Below, piece after piece: positions 16,288 to 26,064 of a stretch of 64,000 bases of DNA (position 1 is its first letter; the number at the start of each line of letters is the position of its first letter). The notes under the pieces were generated by a model that made no database searches, had not been told where the DNA came from, and saw only the letters and a program-made list of their open reading frames with translations. Origin of the DNA: Iocasia fonsfrigidae (GTDB taxonomy: Bacteria; Bacillota; Halanaerobiia; Halanaerobiales; DTU029); assembly GCF_017751145.1 (NCBI RefSeq), contig NZ_CP046640.1, positions 3,080,137 through 3,144,136 on the forward strand. Reading direction: 5' to 3'. Position numbers and translations under genes: made by a program.

Positions 16288-16590
16288 TGTTCTTTAAGAA
16301 TCCTGATAAGAGTTTCAAAAGTATTAGAATCAAAACCTGGAACGACCTCTATGATCGCCTGGCCTATAGTTATTTTTATGGTTTTAGTTTCAGAATTGGT
16401 ATCTTCTGCTCGGGCAGGAAATACAGCTGTCCATTTAGTTTGACTAGATTCCTGTTCTTTCAAATTTATGAATATAGTATCTTAGAGAATTAATGTTTAG
16501 ACCATTTTCTTCACACCATTTGGCAGCAGTTAAACTACTTGCTTTGTAATCCTGGATTCTTTCAATCCAGATTTCACGTTTGTTATTCAT
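16281..16590 (-). pseudogene. tnpA: IS66 TnpA, frameshifted
   Basis: ATG 16590 behind GAGGGAGG encodes the N-terminal half (MNNKREIWIERIQDYKASSL to SLRYYIHKF) and stops soon after. The C-terminal half (KEQESSQTKW to TLIRILKEQC) continues in the +1 frame near 16463. A single-base insertion, or possibly programmed frameshifting, explains this. The product normally is a helix-turn-helix accessory protein. Confidence 0.8.
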
Positions 16591-16666
16591 CTTCAAATAA
16601 CCTCCCTCAGGGAAATTATCTCATAGATTTCGGCTGTAAGGAATGTGGGTTATATTTGACGCTTAC

Positions 16667-18271
16667 ATATAAAACACAGGAATACGCATGAAATTACAGA
16701 GCTAGGAGTAGAACATTTACATCTCACATAGTAAATATAAAACGTAATACTACAGGCTTGTTGTCAACAACTTCCATTCCTAATTTACATCTCACATAGT
16801 TAATATAAAACTATTTAAAACCAGTTCTTACGTTTGTTAGAAAAACCATTTACATCTCACATAGTTAATATAAAACCAAGAGGCTATAATGTTAATCAAG
16901 AATTATTCTGGCACATTTACATCTCACATAGTTAATATAAAACTGTTGGAAGTGTCCTTTCTAATCAAGATTTAGTTTCATTTACATCTCACATAGTTAA
17001 TATAAAACGGGCTATCCCCCGAACAACAATTTGAGAAGATAACTAATTTACATCTCACATAGTTAATATAAAACGAAAATAGAACAGAGCATAGAAGAAG
17101 GCATGATGTTATTTACATCTCACATAGTTAATATAAAACCAAAATGGCATATTAACAAGGACGTATACAAAATTAATTTACATCTCACATAGTTAATATA
17201 AAACTCTAAGGTCTTATGACCTAATATTTTCTGAAGTCTCAAATTTACATCTCACATAGTTAATATAAAACAAAGAAACTGAATGGTCAGATGTGGATAA
17301 AGTTCACGTATTTACATCTCACATAGTTAATATAAAACATAATATATATCTGAACAAAAGGAGAATAAAACAACAATTTACATCTCACATAGTTAATATA
17401 AAACGCTCTTAATGAAATTTTATTTACTTTAATGGTAGGTTTATTTACATCTCACATAGTTAATATAAAACCACCTACTATATTACCGTTAATATCCTTA
17501 AGGCGTTCATTTACATCTCACATAGTTAATATAAAACACTCCTACAAAAACAGTATTATATTCTAATCTAACACCATTTACATCTCACATAGTTAATATA
17601 AAACAATTTACCGATTCCTGAACAACCTTTAGGTTTAACTGGATTTACATCTCACATAGTTAATATAAAACTTGCCTAAAGATTTGTTTATTGAGTATGC
17701 TAAATTAAATTTACATCTCACATAGTTAATATAAAACAGAATACAACGGTTCTAAGCATAGATGGACATTGCCAACATTTACATCTCACATAGTTAATAT
17801 AAAACAAATTTCGCCTGCCTGCTTTGATTGCTTCGAGGAACTCATTTACATCTCACATAGTTAATATAAAACTCTGAACTTCAATAAACCATTGAGTTAC
17901 AAATTTAGGAATTTACATCTCACATAGTTAATATAAAACGAAAAATTACAGCAAGTCAATGATGAAATGGCTGTATTATTTACATCTCACATAGTTAATA
18001 TAAAACGGGGTCACGCAGAATACTTATGATATAGAATTTCCGCATTTACATCTCACATAGTTAATATAAAACATACAGGGGAAAAGACTAGAACTGTCAC
18101 AGATATAAATTTACATCTCACATAGTTAATATAAAACGAAAAAACTGCTGCAGCTGGTGATGAAGTTCAGAAAAATTTACATCTCACATAGTTAATATAA
18201 AACTCTGACCGAGAAAGTGAAAGGAATAATAGCATGGTTTTCATTTACATCTCACATAGTTAATATAAAAC
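16667..18271 (-). CRISPR. CRISPR array, leader-proximal segment (24 repeats)
   Basis: Twenty-four 29-bp repeats from 16715 to 18271 have spacers of 36-39 bp. Before them, ATATAAAAC (16667-16675), the last nine bases of a repeat as read on the plus strand, abuts the insertion element directly and is followed by a 39-bp spacer. The repeat at 16715 carries one change (GTAAAT for GTTAAT); the others inspected are identical. The leader is at the cas2 side, so the newest spacer is 18204-18242. Type I-B processing would leave the 5' handle ATGTAAAT. Confidence 0.98.
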
Positions 18272-18485
18272 CCCAATATTTATTACAGACTCCACCTTAT
18301 CATATCAGCTTTCATAACATCATCTAGATAATTAATAAATAAATTTTGCAGTAAACCATCAGTAATGTAATTATAATACAAAATATTCTTCTTTTCAACC
18401 CAGTAACCATGCCATTCCATCTAAATTTCACTTTAAAATAGCTTTACTGCAAAACCCTAAATTTATTTCTATATTTTAAATATTT
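18272..18485 (-). promoter_or_regulatory. CRISPR leader with pre-crRNA promoter
   Basis: Between cas2 and the first repeat, the minus strand has TTGAAA (18398-18393), 17 bp and TATAAT (18375-18370), starting transcription about 90 nt before the first repeat. A 12-bp inverted repeat, TTTTGCAGTAAA (18344-18355) and its complement (18443-18454), brackets the promoter. Confidence 0.85.
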
Positions 18486-18749
18486 TTACAAAAATAATTC
18501 GTCAAAATTCTTATTTTCTCCCAAAATATCTTTAGAAATAAATTTACTACTCTTAACATTATAGATATATATTGAATCATAGCTTTTATCAATTATATTT
18601 TCAACTTCAGATAAACACTGATTCAATTTACCTTGACTAATTTCTCCCTCAAATACAGAATTTTGTGTCCAGGTTAAATATTTCTTTAACAACTTCCTTA
18701 TTTTATTAACCCTTTTGACATCAACATCATATGTCAAAATTACAAACAT
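18486..18749 (-). CDS. cas2: CRISPR-associated endoribonuclease Cas2
   Basis: 87 residues, the normal Cas2 size. The ferredoxin-like start MFVILTYDVDVKRVNKIRKLLKKYL holds the conserved Asp near residue 8, and TWTQNSVFEGEIS follows. It forms the spacer-integration complex with Cas1. It starts at ATG 18749 behind TGGTGG, one base after cas1, and is the last cas gene before the leader. Confidence 0.97.
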   Translation of the reverse strand: MFVILTYDVDVKRVNKIRKLLKKYLTWTQNSVFEGEISQGKLNQCLSEVENIIDKSYDSIYIYNVKSSKFISKDILGENKNFDELFL

Positions 18750-18750
18750 A

Positions 18751-19734
18751 TTACCACCAGGCCTTTAAAGGTTTATATACTTCATCACCAATAAAATGTT
18801 TAATTAATTTATAACACTCTAACCGAATAAACATTTTGTATGAAGTTTTTCGTTTTAATTTTCTATGTTTTATAGTTGTTGCCATTTTAGTTTCATATTC
18901 TTCTATAAACTTCTTTTTTCCCTCTTCATTCAAAAAACAAATTTCCTCTTCAATATCGAAATCTTCCTCTTTAATTACCCGGTTATTTATTAATTTAAAT
19001 ATAACCGCATCAATAATCAAAGGTTTAAAAATCTCTGCAATATCAAGACTTAATGAAAATCTTTTAGTTGATGGCTCATGTAAAAAACTAATTGTAGGAT
19101 CAAGTTGAGTCTTATACATCTCACCCAAAACAGCAGTATACATTAAGCTGTTTCCAAAAGAAATAAGGGCATTAACTGGGTCTCTAGGAGGTCTTCTATT
19201 TCTTCCCTTTAATATAAACTCTTCACGTAGAATACAATTAAAACCTCTATAATACCATTTTCTTACTCTGCCCTCTACCCCCATTAATTCAGCAATTTTA
19301 TTGGCTTTAGTAATATTAGCCTTCTCTTTTTCAATCTTATCAATTATTTCTTCTGTTACTTCTTTATGTCTTCTCAAATTTCTTAAAATATGATAAATAC
19401 TACTTTCCACAAAACTTCTCGCTAAAGCTATTCTTTTATTATAATCATTATAATATACCGCCTGATTTACCACCAAAAATCCTGAAACATTCTTTTTCCG
19501 CGGATAATAGGTACCACTATAATATCCATAATAATTATAAACATTCAACATTACTCCAAATCTGGGTAGATAGCTTAACAAATTAGAGTTAAAATCAACT
19601 TCACCGAAAAAATGTATTTTATCCACCTGTTCCACAGGTAGTGCCCTTTTATTATTACCGCTATCAATAAAATAGATAGTATTATCCTTCCGCTTCAACC
19701 TTCCATTACTGAAAATATAATAATCTCTATTCAT
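18751..19734 (-). CDS. cas1: CRISPR-associated integrase Cas1 (type I-B)
   Basis: 327 residues from ATG 19734, preferred over the adjacent TTG because GAGGAGG lies at good spacing; the ATG overlaps the cas4 stop as TGATG. Conserved metal ligands are visible: Glu in LMGVEGRVRKWYY (about 147), His in FLHEPSTKRFSLSLDIAEIFKP (about 221) and Glu in the same block. This integrase inserts new spacers at the leader end of the array with Cas2. No truncation is seen. Confidence 0.97.
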   Translation of the reverse strand: MNRDYYIFSNGRLKRKDNTIYFIDSGNNKRALPVEQVDKIHFFGEVDFNSNLLSYLPRFGVMLNVYNYYGYYSGTYYPRKKNVSGFLVVNQAVYYNDYNKRIALARSFVESSIYHILRNLRRHKEVTEEIIDKIEKEKANITKANKIAELMGVEGRVRKWYYRGFNCILREEFILKGRNRRPPRDPVNALISFGNSLMYTAVLGEMYKTQLDPTISFLHEPSTKRFSLSLDIAEIFKPLIIDAVIFKLINNRVIKEEDFDIEEEICFLNEEGKKKFIEEYETKMATTIKHRKLKRKTSYKMFIRLECYKLIKHFIGDEVYKPLKAWW

Positions 19735-20246
19735 CAATCTTCCTCCTCAACATAGCAAAATAAATAATAAGCACACTTTTTGCATATCCTGGCATTTATC
19801 ACTTCAGGGGGACTCTTAAGCTGTAAAACTTGTTCAATTCCTTTCACTGCTTTTTCAATTTCTAGTTCATCATCTTCAGTTAGTTCTATCTCCTCCACTC
19901 TTCTTTCTTTCACATAATTAATTAATCCCTTCTTCTCAACTCCTTTCTCCTTTAAATAATACAGGTAATACAATAACTGCATTCTATCAGCTTTACTCAT
20001 TTTACTACTAATCTTAACTTCTCTAATATAATCTCCATCAACAATATCTAACTTCACTAATCCATCAATTAAAACTTCTCTTTTCTTCATTCTAGGATAT
20101 GAATTTTCATGAATAACCTTACCACTTAATACCCGATCACTGTTATGTTCCATACTAATTCCCTTGGCAAACAACCATAATTTTCTTTTGCAAATATAGT
20201 AGTAATTAAGTTTTACTCCTTGAATACTGGCAGTTTTTAATTCCAT
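19734..20246 (-). CDS. cas4: CRISPR-associated exonuclease Cas4
   Basis: 170 residues from ATG 20246 behind GGAGG. Iron-sulfur cluster cysteines appear in YICKRKLW near the N-terminus and in ARICKKCAYYLFC near the C-terminus. The PD-(D/E)XK nuclease centre is DGLVKLDIVDGDYIREVKISSKM. Cas4 trims prespacers and sets PAM and orientation with Cas1-Cas2. It is coupled to cas1 by overlapping stop and start codons. Confidence 0.96.
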   Translation of the reverse strand: MELKTASIQGVKLNYYYICKRKLWLFAKGISMEHNSDRVLSGKVIHENSYPRMKKREVLIDGLVKLDIVDGDYIREVKISSKMSKADRMQLLYYLYYLKEKGVEKKGLINYVKERRVEEIELTEDDELEIEKAVKGIEQVLQLKSPPEVINARICKKCAYYLFCYVEEED

Positions 20247-20298
20247 CAAAAAACCTCCAAGTTAATAAGTACCAATAATAAACCAAAATATATTACTT

Positions 20299-22512
20299 TT
20301 AAAGAATATTACTCAACATCTCACCAATTAAAACACCTTTTCCTTTACCATCTTTAAAATCATACTTTCTCTCTAAAATATACAGATCACTCAATCTTTT
20401 TCTTTCACTAATTGGACTTATTACATCTGATTTCTTCGCTACATAATACGGGATACTAACAGTACAGTTATCTATATCTCTCCTTAATTTTTTGAAGTAT
20501 TTTATACTATCTGCATCATTTTTATCAATCTGATAACTCTTATACTCATCAATCTTCTTTTCGATATTTTCATATATTCTACGCGGTATAACATTTACAT
20601 TATCAATGTTTCTCAGTAAATCCTGTGCTTCATTCTTATTTAGTTCATATGGATTAATATTCTCTATATAGTTAAGAGCATTATCAAATTTCTCTAAATA
20701 CTCACTGCCATCTAAATTCTCCCTGGAATACAATTTATTTATCATCTTAATCTTGTCTTCTTCCTTAAGTTCCCGCAAATCATAATTTTGTAATATTTTC
20801 TTGCTTTTATCCCAAATATCTTTGTCGTAAATAGATCCTATTCCCTTTACTTCTTCTGTGTAAACAAATACATTTGGTTCATCTAGATTAAACTGTCGTT
20901 TACGATAACAACGACCCAATCTCTGAAAAAAACTATCTAAAGGCGACAACTCTGTAAATAAATAATCAAAATCTATATCCAGTGATGCTTCTACTAATTG
21001 GGTAGTAACCCAGATACCATTTTCTCCCTCATCATCAGCAAATTCCTTAATTTTCCTCTCTAAATAAGCTCTATCTTTCTTAATAAACATAGAATGTAAT
21101 AAATTAATCTTAACTCCATGTTTATTATTATCTAACTGCTCAAATACTTCTATTGCCCTACTAACAGTATTTACAATTACTAAAACCTTCCTGTTCCTTC
21201 CCCTTGTCAAAATCTCATCAGCATCATCTATTATTGTTTTTTCTTTAATCTTAATTTTATGTCGCACAGTGTCTGTTAAAAACTTTCCATAAACTATCTC
21301 TTTTTCATCTACTACTTTTTTTAAATAATCCTCATAAATCGGTGGTAAGGTAGCTGTCATAATCATAAATTTACCGCCTATATCATTAATCATCTTTAAA
21401 CCGACCAATAACGTAGCAGCTATCTTGGGATCATAGGCCTGAATCTCATCAATTACAACCTTTGAATAAGCGAGGGTAGCATAACTTTTCTCATAACCTA
21501 AATACTTAAAAGGAAATTTAAAAATTTGATCTATAGTACAAAAAGTCAACTTTTTAGATAATAGTCTGGACTGTTCATAAATCATTTCACTCTCTTCACA
21601 TTTTGAATCCTCCAAATGATTAATACTTGTGGAATGGAGTAATCCAGCAAATCCATATCCTATCTCATCTTCCTTTGTGATCCTGTCATACAAAGCATTA
21701 ATACTTACTCTTAAAGGCAGAGTGAAAAAGCCCTTATCTTCATCTATCCACAGCAAAGCCGATTCTGTCTTGCCCATACCGGTTGATGCCACCACAATTA
21801 GATTCCTGTCTTTATTATCTTTACTGAACTTTTGTACTTCCCTTAAAACTGGAAACCTTTTTAAATATTTACTGGTAAATGTCCCTACATTTTTATCAAC
21901 AGCTAACTCCACTTTTTCATGGGCAGAAGATGAATGGTCAAGTCTATGTAATAGACCTTTTACTAATACAAAAAGATTATAATACTCATCATCTTTTTTT
22001 ATTCTGTATTTTCTCTTAATCTTATTAGTGTATAAAGACACTACTCTATCATCTACTTCTATATCCAATTCATTCTTAATATCTTTTATTTTATTACATA
22101 ACTCTTTTTCGATAATCTCAGCAATAATTTTACTATCTGGTTCTTCTTTTCTTTCATGATGGTATGCTATTGCCTGATATAATACCTTACAGATTTTTTT
22201 ATCAAAGCCCCAATTTTTATATGGTAAAAAAGCAGGCGATAAGTAATTATGAGGTATATTTATCTCAAAATCTGAATCAATCTCTTTTATATTTTTACCC
22301 CTATACCTGTTAATATTTCTTATAATACTATTTTGGAATTGACTATAGATTTTTCCTGTATCATGATATTCAACTGCAATCTTTAACAATTTCCACATTA
22401 TTTTATCCATCAATATATGACCATAACTATCTTTCAAAATCTCATAATTATCTAGCAGTTTACCTGTATGTTCTCCCAGACTTTCAATAGGATTTGATTT
22501 TGCATAAATCAT
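20299..22512 (-). CDS. cas3: CRISPR-associated nuclease-helicase Cas3
   Basis: 737 residues with an N-terminal HD nuclease domain (GEHTGKLL; YHDTGKIYSQFQ near 49; YHHERKEEPD near 117) and a C-terminal DExH helicase with Walker A ASTGMGKTES, box II VVIDEIQAYDP, TATLPP and a QRLGRCYRK motif VI. Cascade recruits it to unwind and degrade target DNA. The start ATG 22512 follows GGAGG. A GC-rich stem-loop separates it from cas5, which may reduce its expression relative to Cascade. Confidence 0.96.
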   Translation of the reverse strand: MIYAKSNPIESLGEHTGKLLDNYEILKDSYGHILMDKIMWKLLKIAVEYHDTGKIYSQFQNSIIRNINRYRGKNIKEIDSDFEINIPHNYLSPAFLPYKNWGFDKKICKVLYQAIAYHHERKEEPDSKIIAEIIEKELCNKIKDIKNELDIEVDDRVVSLYTNKIKRKYRIKKDDEYYNLFVLVKGLLHRLDHSSSAHEKVELAVDKNVGTFTSKYLKRFPVLREVQKFSKDNKDRNLIVVASTGMGKTESALLWIDEDKGFFTLPLRVSINALYDRITKEDEIGYGFAGLLHSTSINHLEDSKCEESEMIYEQSRLLSKKLTFCTIDQIFKFPFKYLGYEKSYATLAYSKVVIDEIQAYDPKIAATLLVGLKMINDIGGKFMIMTATLPPIYEDYLKKVVDEKEIVYGKFLTDTVRHKIKIKEKTIIDDADEILTRGRNRKVLVIVNTVSRAIEVFEQLDNNKHGVKINLLHSMFIKKDRAYLERKIKEFADDEGENGIWVTTQLVEASLDIDFDYLFTELSPLDSFFQRLGRCYRKRQFNLDEPNVFVYTEEVKGIGSIYDKDIWDKSKKILQNYDLRELKEEDKIKMINKLYSRENLDGSEYLEKFDNALNYIENINPYELNKNEAQDLLRNIDNVNVIPRRIYENIEKKIDEYKSYQIDKNDADSIKYFKKLRRDIDNCTVSIPYYVAKKSDVISPISERKRLSDLYILERKYDFKDGKGKGVLIGEMLSNIL

Positions 22513-22535
22513 TTACATAATCCTCCTTACCTAAT

Positions 22536-22570
22536 AATAGCCCCTCTCTTCAAATAAAAGAGGAGCCATT
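22536..22570 (-). other. Stem-loop between cas5 and cas3
   Basis: On the minus strand GGCTCCTCTT and AAGAGAGGGGCT can pair with a small bulge around an ATTTG-containing loop. No T-run follows, so partial attenuation or RNA processing is more likely than termination. Confidence 0.45.
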
Positions 22571-22592
22571 ATAATAAAGTTATTACTCAATT

Positions 22593-23252
22593 CTATAAAT
22601 TAAAACAAACTAAATCCTTTGTATCGTCATCTATAACAATTTCAGATTCATCAGATAATTCTTCCCCCTTTTCTACATATATTACATTGATTTTTTCCCA
22701 TTGTCTTAAACCTTCAACTATTTTATATTTCCAGTTCAAACGATAATTAATTCCTGTTAATTCCTCATCTGTTTTATCTACTGGTATATAAATCGGGTAT
22801 TTAATAAAATAATTTTTTCCTTCATCAAAAGGATTATATTTTTTTAATCCTACAAATTTAACTTCATTAATCCTAACTAAATCCTCTCGACGGCCTAAAC
22901 TTAAATACTCATCAAGCCCGGTAATTCCTCCCACAATCCCATCTAATATCTGTCTTTCAGCTTTCACATGAATAATTAATTTTACATTATGCAGTAGATG
23001 CATATCTAAAGGCATTTTAGTTATATCTTTATCCTTATAAAAATACATACTCTGATAATCAACAAATTTACTGTCATAGTCACCCTGAATAGAAATACTC
23101 ATTGGAATAAACTCTTTAGCCTTTAATATTTTATGTAACATCCCCTTTACCGTTGAATAGGGAGGAAGAGGGTAGGTCTCCCCCACCTTGAAAGCAAAAG
23201 GTTTTTTATAACATGCACTCTCCTGAAAAAGATCAAGCTTTAACACTTCCAT
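22593..23252 (-). CDS. cas5: Cascade subunit Cas5 (type I-B)
   Basis: 219 residues with the RAMP-type start MEVLKLDLFQESACYKKPFAFKVGETYPLPPYSTVKGMLHKIL, typical of Cas5t/Cas5b. In type I-B Cascade this subunit caps the 5' handle of the crRNA. ATG 23252 has AGGTGAG in front and lies 8 bp after cas7. Confidence 0.95.
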   Translation of the reverse strand: MEVLKLDLFQESACYKKPFAFKVGETYPLPPYSTVKGMLHKILKAKEFIPMSISIQGDYDSKFVDYQSMYFYKDKDITKMPLDMHLLHNVKLIIHVKAERQILDGIVGGITGLDEYLSLGRREDLVRINEVKFVGLKKYNPFDEGKNYFIKYPIYIPVDKTDEELTGINYRLNWKYKIVEGLRQWEKINVIYVEKGEELSDESEIVIDDDTKDLVCFNL

Positions 23253-23260
23253 ATTCTCAC

Positions 23261-24148
23261 CTACTTATAAACTTCTGCTACCTGTAATTCTAATTTTTTA
23301 AAGAAATTCTCTACTGATAAAACTTTATCGCCTAATATCTTTTCTATTTCATCCTTATTAGTGAAAATCCCATCTATTATACCAATTAGTGTATTATCTT
23401 TTACATGATTATCTAAAATACCAATCTCTAAAGCATCGTTCAAAGGTTCAACATTAATGACATAATTATTTTTTCTAATACCTAATTTTATCCTCCCCTG
23501 AAAAAACGGGTTTGCTAAATCATAAACGCCACCAACAACAAATACTGGTGATAAAGTTTCCTGCCTTCCCCTAATATTCCGATTTAATAATTTAACAATA
23601 GTTAATAGCTCCCTGAGCCTTTTTGCTTTTTCAGTATTATCTAACTCTATATCAGCATCTTTACCTACTCTATTTAAATCTACAGTCATTGTATAAGTAT
23701 AAAAACTTTGGTGCTGTTCAATATTAGCCAGATTTGGGTTCTCATCAATCCTGTCAGCCAGACCTTTATTATTTAGAAAGTCCATATCACTTTTATAAGG
23801 CTCCATTGAAAAAGCAGGACTCAACCTTACCGCCGCCGATCTTGTTGTTGCATTTGATCTACTGGCAGTCTTCATATAACCAAATAAGTCCATTTCTTCA
23901 GAATCTTCAATTGTTATATCCTTCTTATACTGAATAGTTCCATTTTTAGTTACAGTATCCATCTTCCAGTCAAATAACTCTGCCCCAAGTCTTCTAATAT
24001 CAAATCCCAGACACTGTCTGGAAGCAAAAGTATAGGTCTGTCCATTACCCCGATTAACTTTCTTTAACTCTGAAATATTTCCGACACCTTCACCATAATT
24101 TAATGAACCCGCTTCAAAAACCACTGTAATTGTCAATCCTTTACCCAT
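23261..24148 (-). CDS. cas7: Cascade backbone subunit Cas7 (Cst2/DevR type)
   Basis: 295 residues. The N-terminus LTITVVFEAGSLNYGEGVGNISELKKV and the nearby FASRQCLGFDIRR are features of Cst2/DevR-type Cas7 in subtype I-B. Several copies coat the crRNA spacer in Cascade. ATG 24148 follows GGAGGTAAAG and lies one base after cas8b, implying tight co-expression. Confidence 0.95.
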   Translation of the reverse strand: MGKGLTITVVFEAGSLNYGEGVGNISELKKVNRGNGQTYTFASRQCLGFDIRRLGAELFDWKMDTVTKNGTIQYKKDITIEDSEEMDLFGYMKTASRSNATTRSAAVRLSPAFSMEPYKSDMDFLNNKGLADRIDENPNLANIEQHQSFYTYTMTVDLNRVGKDADIELDNTEKAKRLRELLTIVKLLNRNIRGRQETLSPVFVVGGVYDLANPFFQGRIKLGIRKNNYVINVEPLNDALEIGILDNHVKDNTLIGIIDGIFTNKDEIEKILGDKVLSVENFFKKLELQVAEVYK

Positions 24149-24149
24149 C

Positions 24150-26024
24150 TTACTTTACCTCCTCCACTAATTTACTATCTACCTCTTCTCCCTGATTTTC
24201 CTCTTTTTTGGGTATAAATCCACTCAGAAAAGCATGAGCCACAGTTTCAAATTCCATCTCTTCTTCGTGTATAACATTCAACAATATATATGGTACTTCT
24301 TTTCCAGCACCCATATAAATTCTTAAAAGTGAATCCATAAATTGTTTTTTATTACCAGCATTAACAGCATTCAATAATCTATAAGCTAAACCTGGAATCT
24401 TATTTGCTCTGGACTCCCTACCTTGTATTTTTTCACCTTTAGAATTTTTACCCTCAAAATAGTACTTTAACCTTTTCCCTTCGTTATATGCCCAATTTAT
24501 ATTCTTGTCATCCACTTTTTCACACCCCTTTTTAATTTGTTCTATTTTATACTTAGCCACTGTTGCCCTCATAGCATCATAAGGAACACCGACACCGCTA
24601 CTTATCACATCTCTCAATTTGGCATTAATCAGGGAGTTAATATTGTTAACAACAACAGTATCTTTCTTACCTTTTTTAAAATTATATACCTCAGTTTTAG
24701 TTGCCTTACTATATAAAATCAAATTAACTAAACTCTCTTTAAACTTTTCATCCCAAATTTTACTTAATTCTTCCCTGCCATATTTTTTGAAATATTTGGC
24801 AACGACCTGTGGAATATTAAAATAACTAAGCTTAGAACTTTTAGAATCATATTCAGCATTAAACTCTACAAATAAAATATTACTCAACATCCATTTACTC
24901 TTTTGACTACTTTCGCTAACTATATCATAGATAACTTCTTCAAAGGGATTTTTACCATTTTTTATATGATTCTTTAAATTTTGATTCTGCTTATATAATT
25001 CCTCAATACTGGTATCAAGATTAACAAATCCCGCATTCCCACTATTCATCTCTGTGGCACCAGCCGGAGCCGCTAATAATACTAATTTTAGTAAATTACA
25101 TATAGGTAAACTTATATTTCCATTCCACATGAAATTCTTGGATTTCTTAAGGCTTACAGCTAAAGGAATAAAAACACTCTCAGTAAATTCACACCCCATA
25201 TTACTCTTATTAGTAAATTGCGAATTACTTAGATACTGATTCCAAATAGAGCAATGTAAAACCTTATTATCTAAAAACTCTCTTATATCATCTAAACTCT
25301 TATTCCTCTTAATAAATTTCTTATTTATTGTCTGTAATAATTTATTATACTCCTTGGATATACTATCTCTATCTAACTCACTTTCTACAAAATCACTAAA
25401 ATCCTGAATCCCTGTAACATTTTTTAAAGCAACATCTAACCTTACATCTTCTAAAACAGGCTTAATATAATCATCCTTCATTTTTTCCTGCTGTTCTTTA
25501 ATTGAATTACGTGCATAATAAACATTTAAAAAACTGGGTTGTCCAAAGTAGTTAGAAGATAAACCATTCTTAAAAGCATTCAAAGATAACTTTTGATTCA
25601 CTTCCTCTTCTTTCATTACTTTTTTAAAAATATCAACTAATCTCTCAAGTTCTCCAATTTGTTCTACTTTCTTCATTTCACTCAATCTTTTGAACACTTT
25701 ATCTAATTCTTTTTCATAATATTCATTTTCAAATTTTGCTCTCTTTACTTTATCACGATTATACCGCACAGCATCTTTAATCCATCCTGCTGCATCCTTA
25801 AATTTATTTTTATTTCTAGCTATATTTAAATATCTTTCAACTTTTTCACTTTCTCTAGAATGGATGTTGTATTCTTCCAGAAAGTATTCGAAGTAATATT
25901 GAGAAAAGTTTTCCAGCAAACTACTATCAACTTCTAAATAATTAGCACAGAGTTTATAACTATCTTCTTCTATATAGCTCTTTTCAGCTTTCTTTAATAT
26001 TCTCATAAAACCGACTATACCCAT
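24150..26024 (-). CDS. cas8b: Cascade large subunit Cas8b
   Basis: 624 residues placed between cas6 and cas7, as expected for the PAM-sensing large subunit of type I-B. The sequence is Lys/Asn/Glu-rich and fast-evolving. Recognisable features are few: LPICNLLKLVLLAAPAGATEMNSG (about 303-326) and the helical C-terminus. The five Cys residues are scattered and no CXXC pair is present, unlike many Cas8b/Cst1 proteins with a zinc finger. The start ATG 26024 has no strong ribosome binding site; ATG 26006 is an alternative. Confidence 0.88.
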   Translation of the reverse strand: MGIVGFMRILKKAEKSYIEEDSYKLCANYLEVDSSLLENFSQYYFEYFLEEYNIHSRESEKVERYLNIARNKNKFKDAAGWIKDAVRYNRDKVKRAKFENEYYEKELDKVFKRLSEMKKVEQIGELERLVDIFKKVMKEEEVNQKLSLNAFKNGLSSNYFGQPSFLNVYYARNSIKEQQEKMKDDYIKPVLEDVRLDVALKNVTGIQDFSDFVESELDRDSISKEYNKLLQTINKKFIKRNKSLDDIREFLDNKVLHCSIWNQYLSNSQFTNKSNMGCEFTESVFIPLAVSLKKSKNFMWNGNISLPICNLLKLVLLAAPAGATEMNSGNAGFVNLDTSIEELYKQNQNLKNHIKNGKNPFEEVIYDIVSESSQKSKWMLSNILFVEFNAEYDSKSSKLSYFNIPQVVAKYFKKYGREELSKIWDEKFKESLVNLILYSKATKTEVYNFKKGKKDTVVVNNINSLINAKLRDVISSGVGVPYDAMRATVAKYKIEQIKKGCEKVDDKNINWAYNEGKRLKYYFEGKNSKGEKIQGRESRANKIPGLAYRLLNAVNAGNKKQFMDSLLRIYMGAGKEVPYILLNVIHEEEMEFETVAHAFLSGFIPKKEENQGEEVDSKLVEEVK

Positions 26025-26064
26025 ATTAACAAACCAGTCATTCCTGTATAACTTTAACTTCAGT

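Larger units (their letters stand above)
14187..16666 (-). mobile_element. IS66-family insertion sequence
   Basis: About 2.48 kb with tnpA, tnpB and the large transposase in the usual order. The right end at 16666 reads GTAAGCGTC inward, the canonical IS66 terminus. The left end near 14187 reads TTAAGCGTC. It lies within the CRISPR array. The flanking 8-mers (TTTAAATT and ATATAAAA) do not match, so no target duplication is visible. Confidence 0.9.

Noticed and set aside
14179-16674. 8-bp target duplication around IS66
   Set aside because: The flanking 8-mers TTTAAATT and ATATAAAA differ, so no duplication can be claimed.
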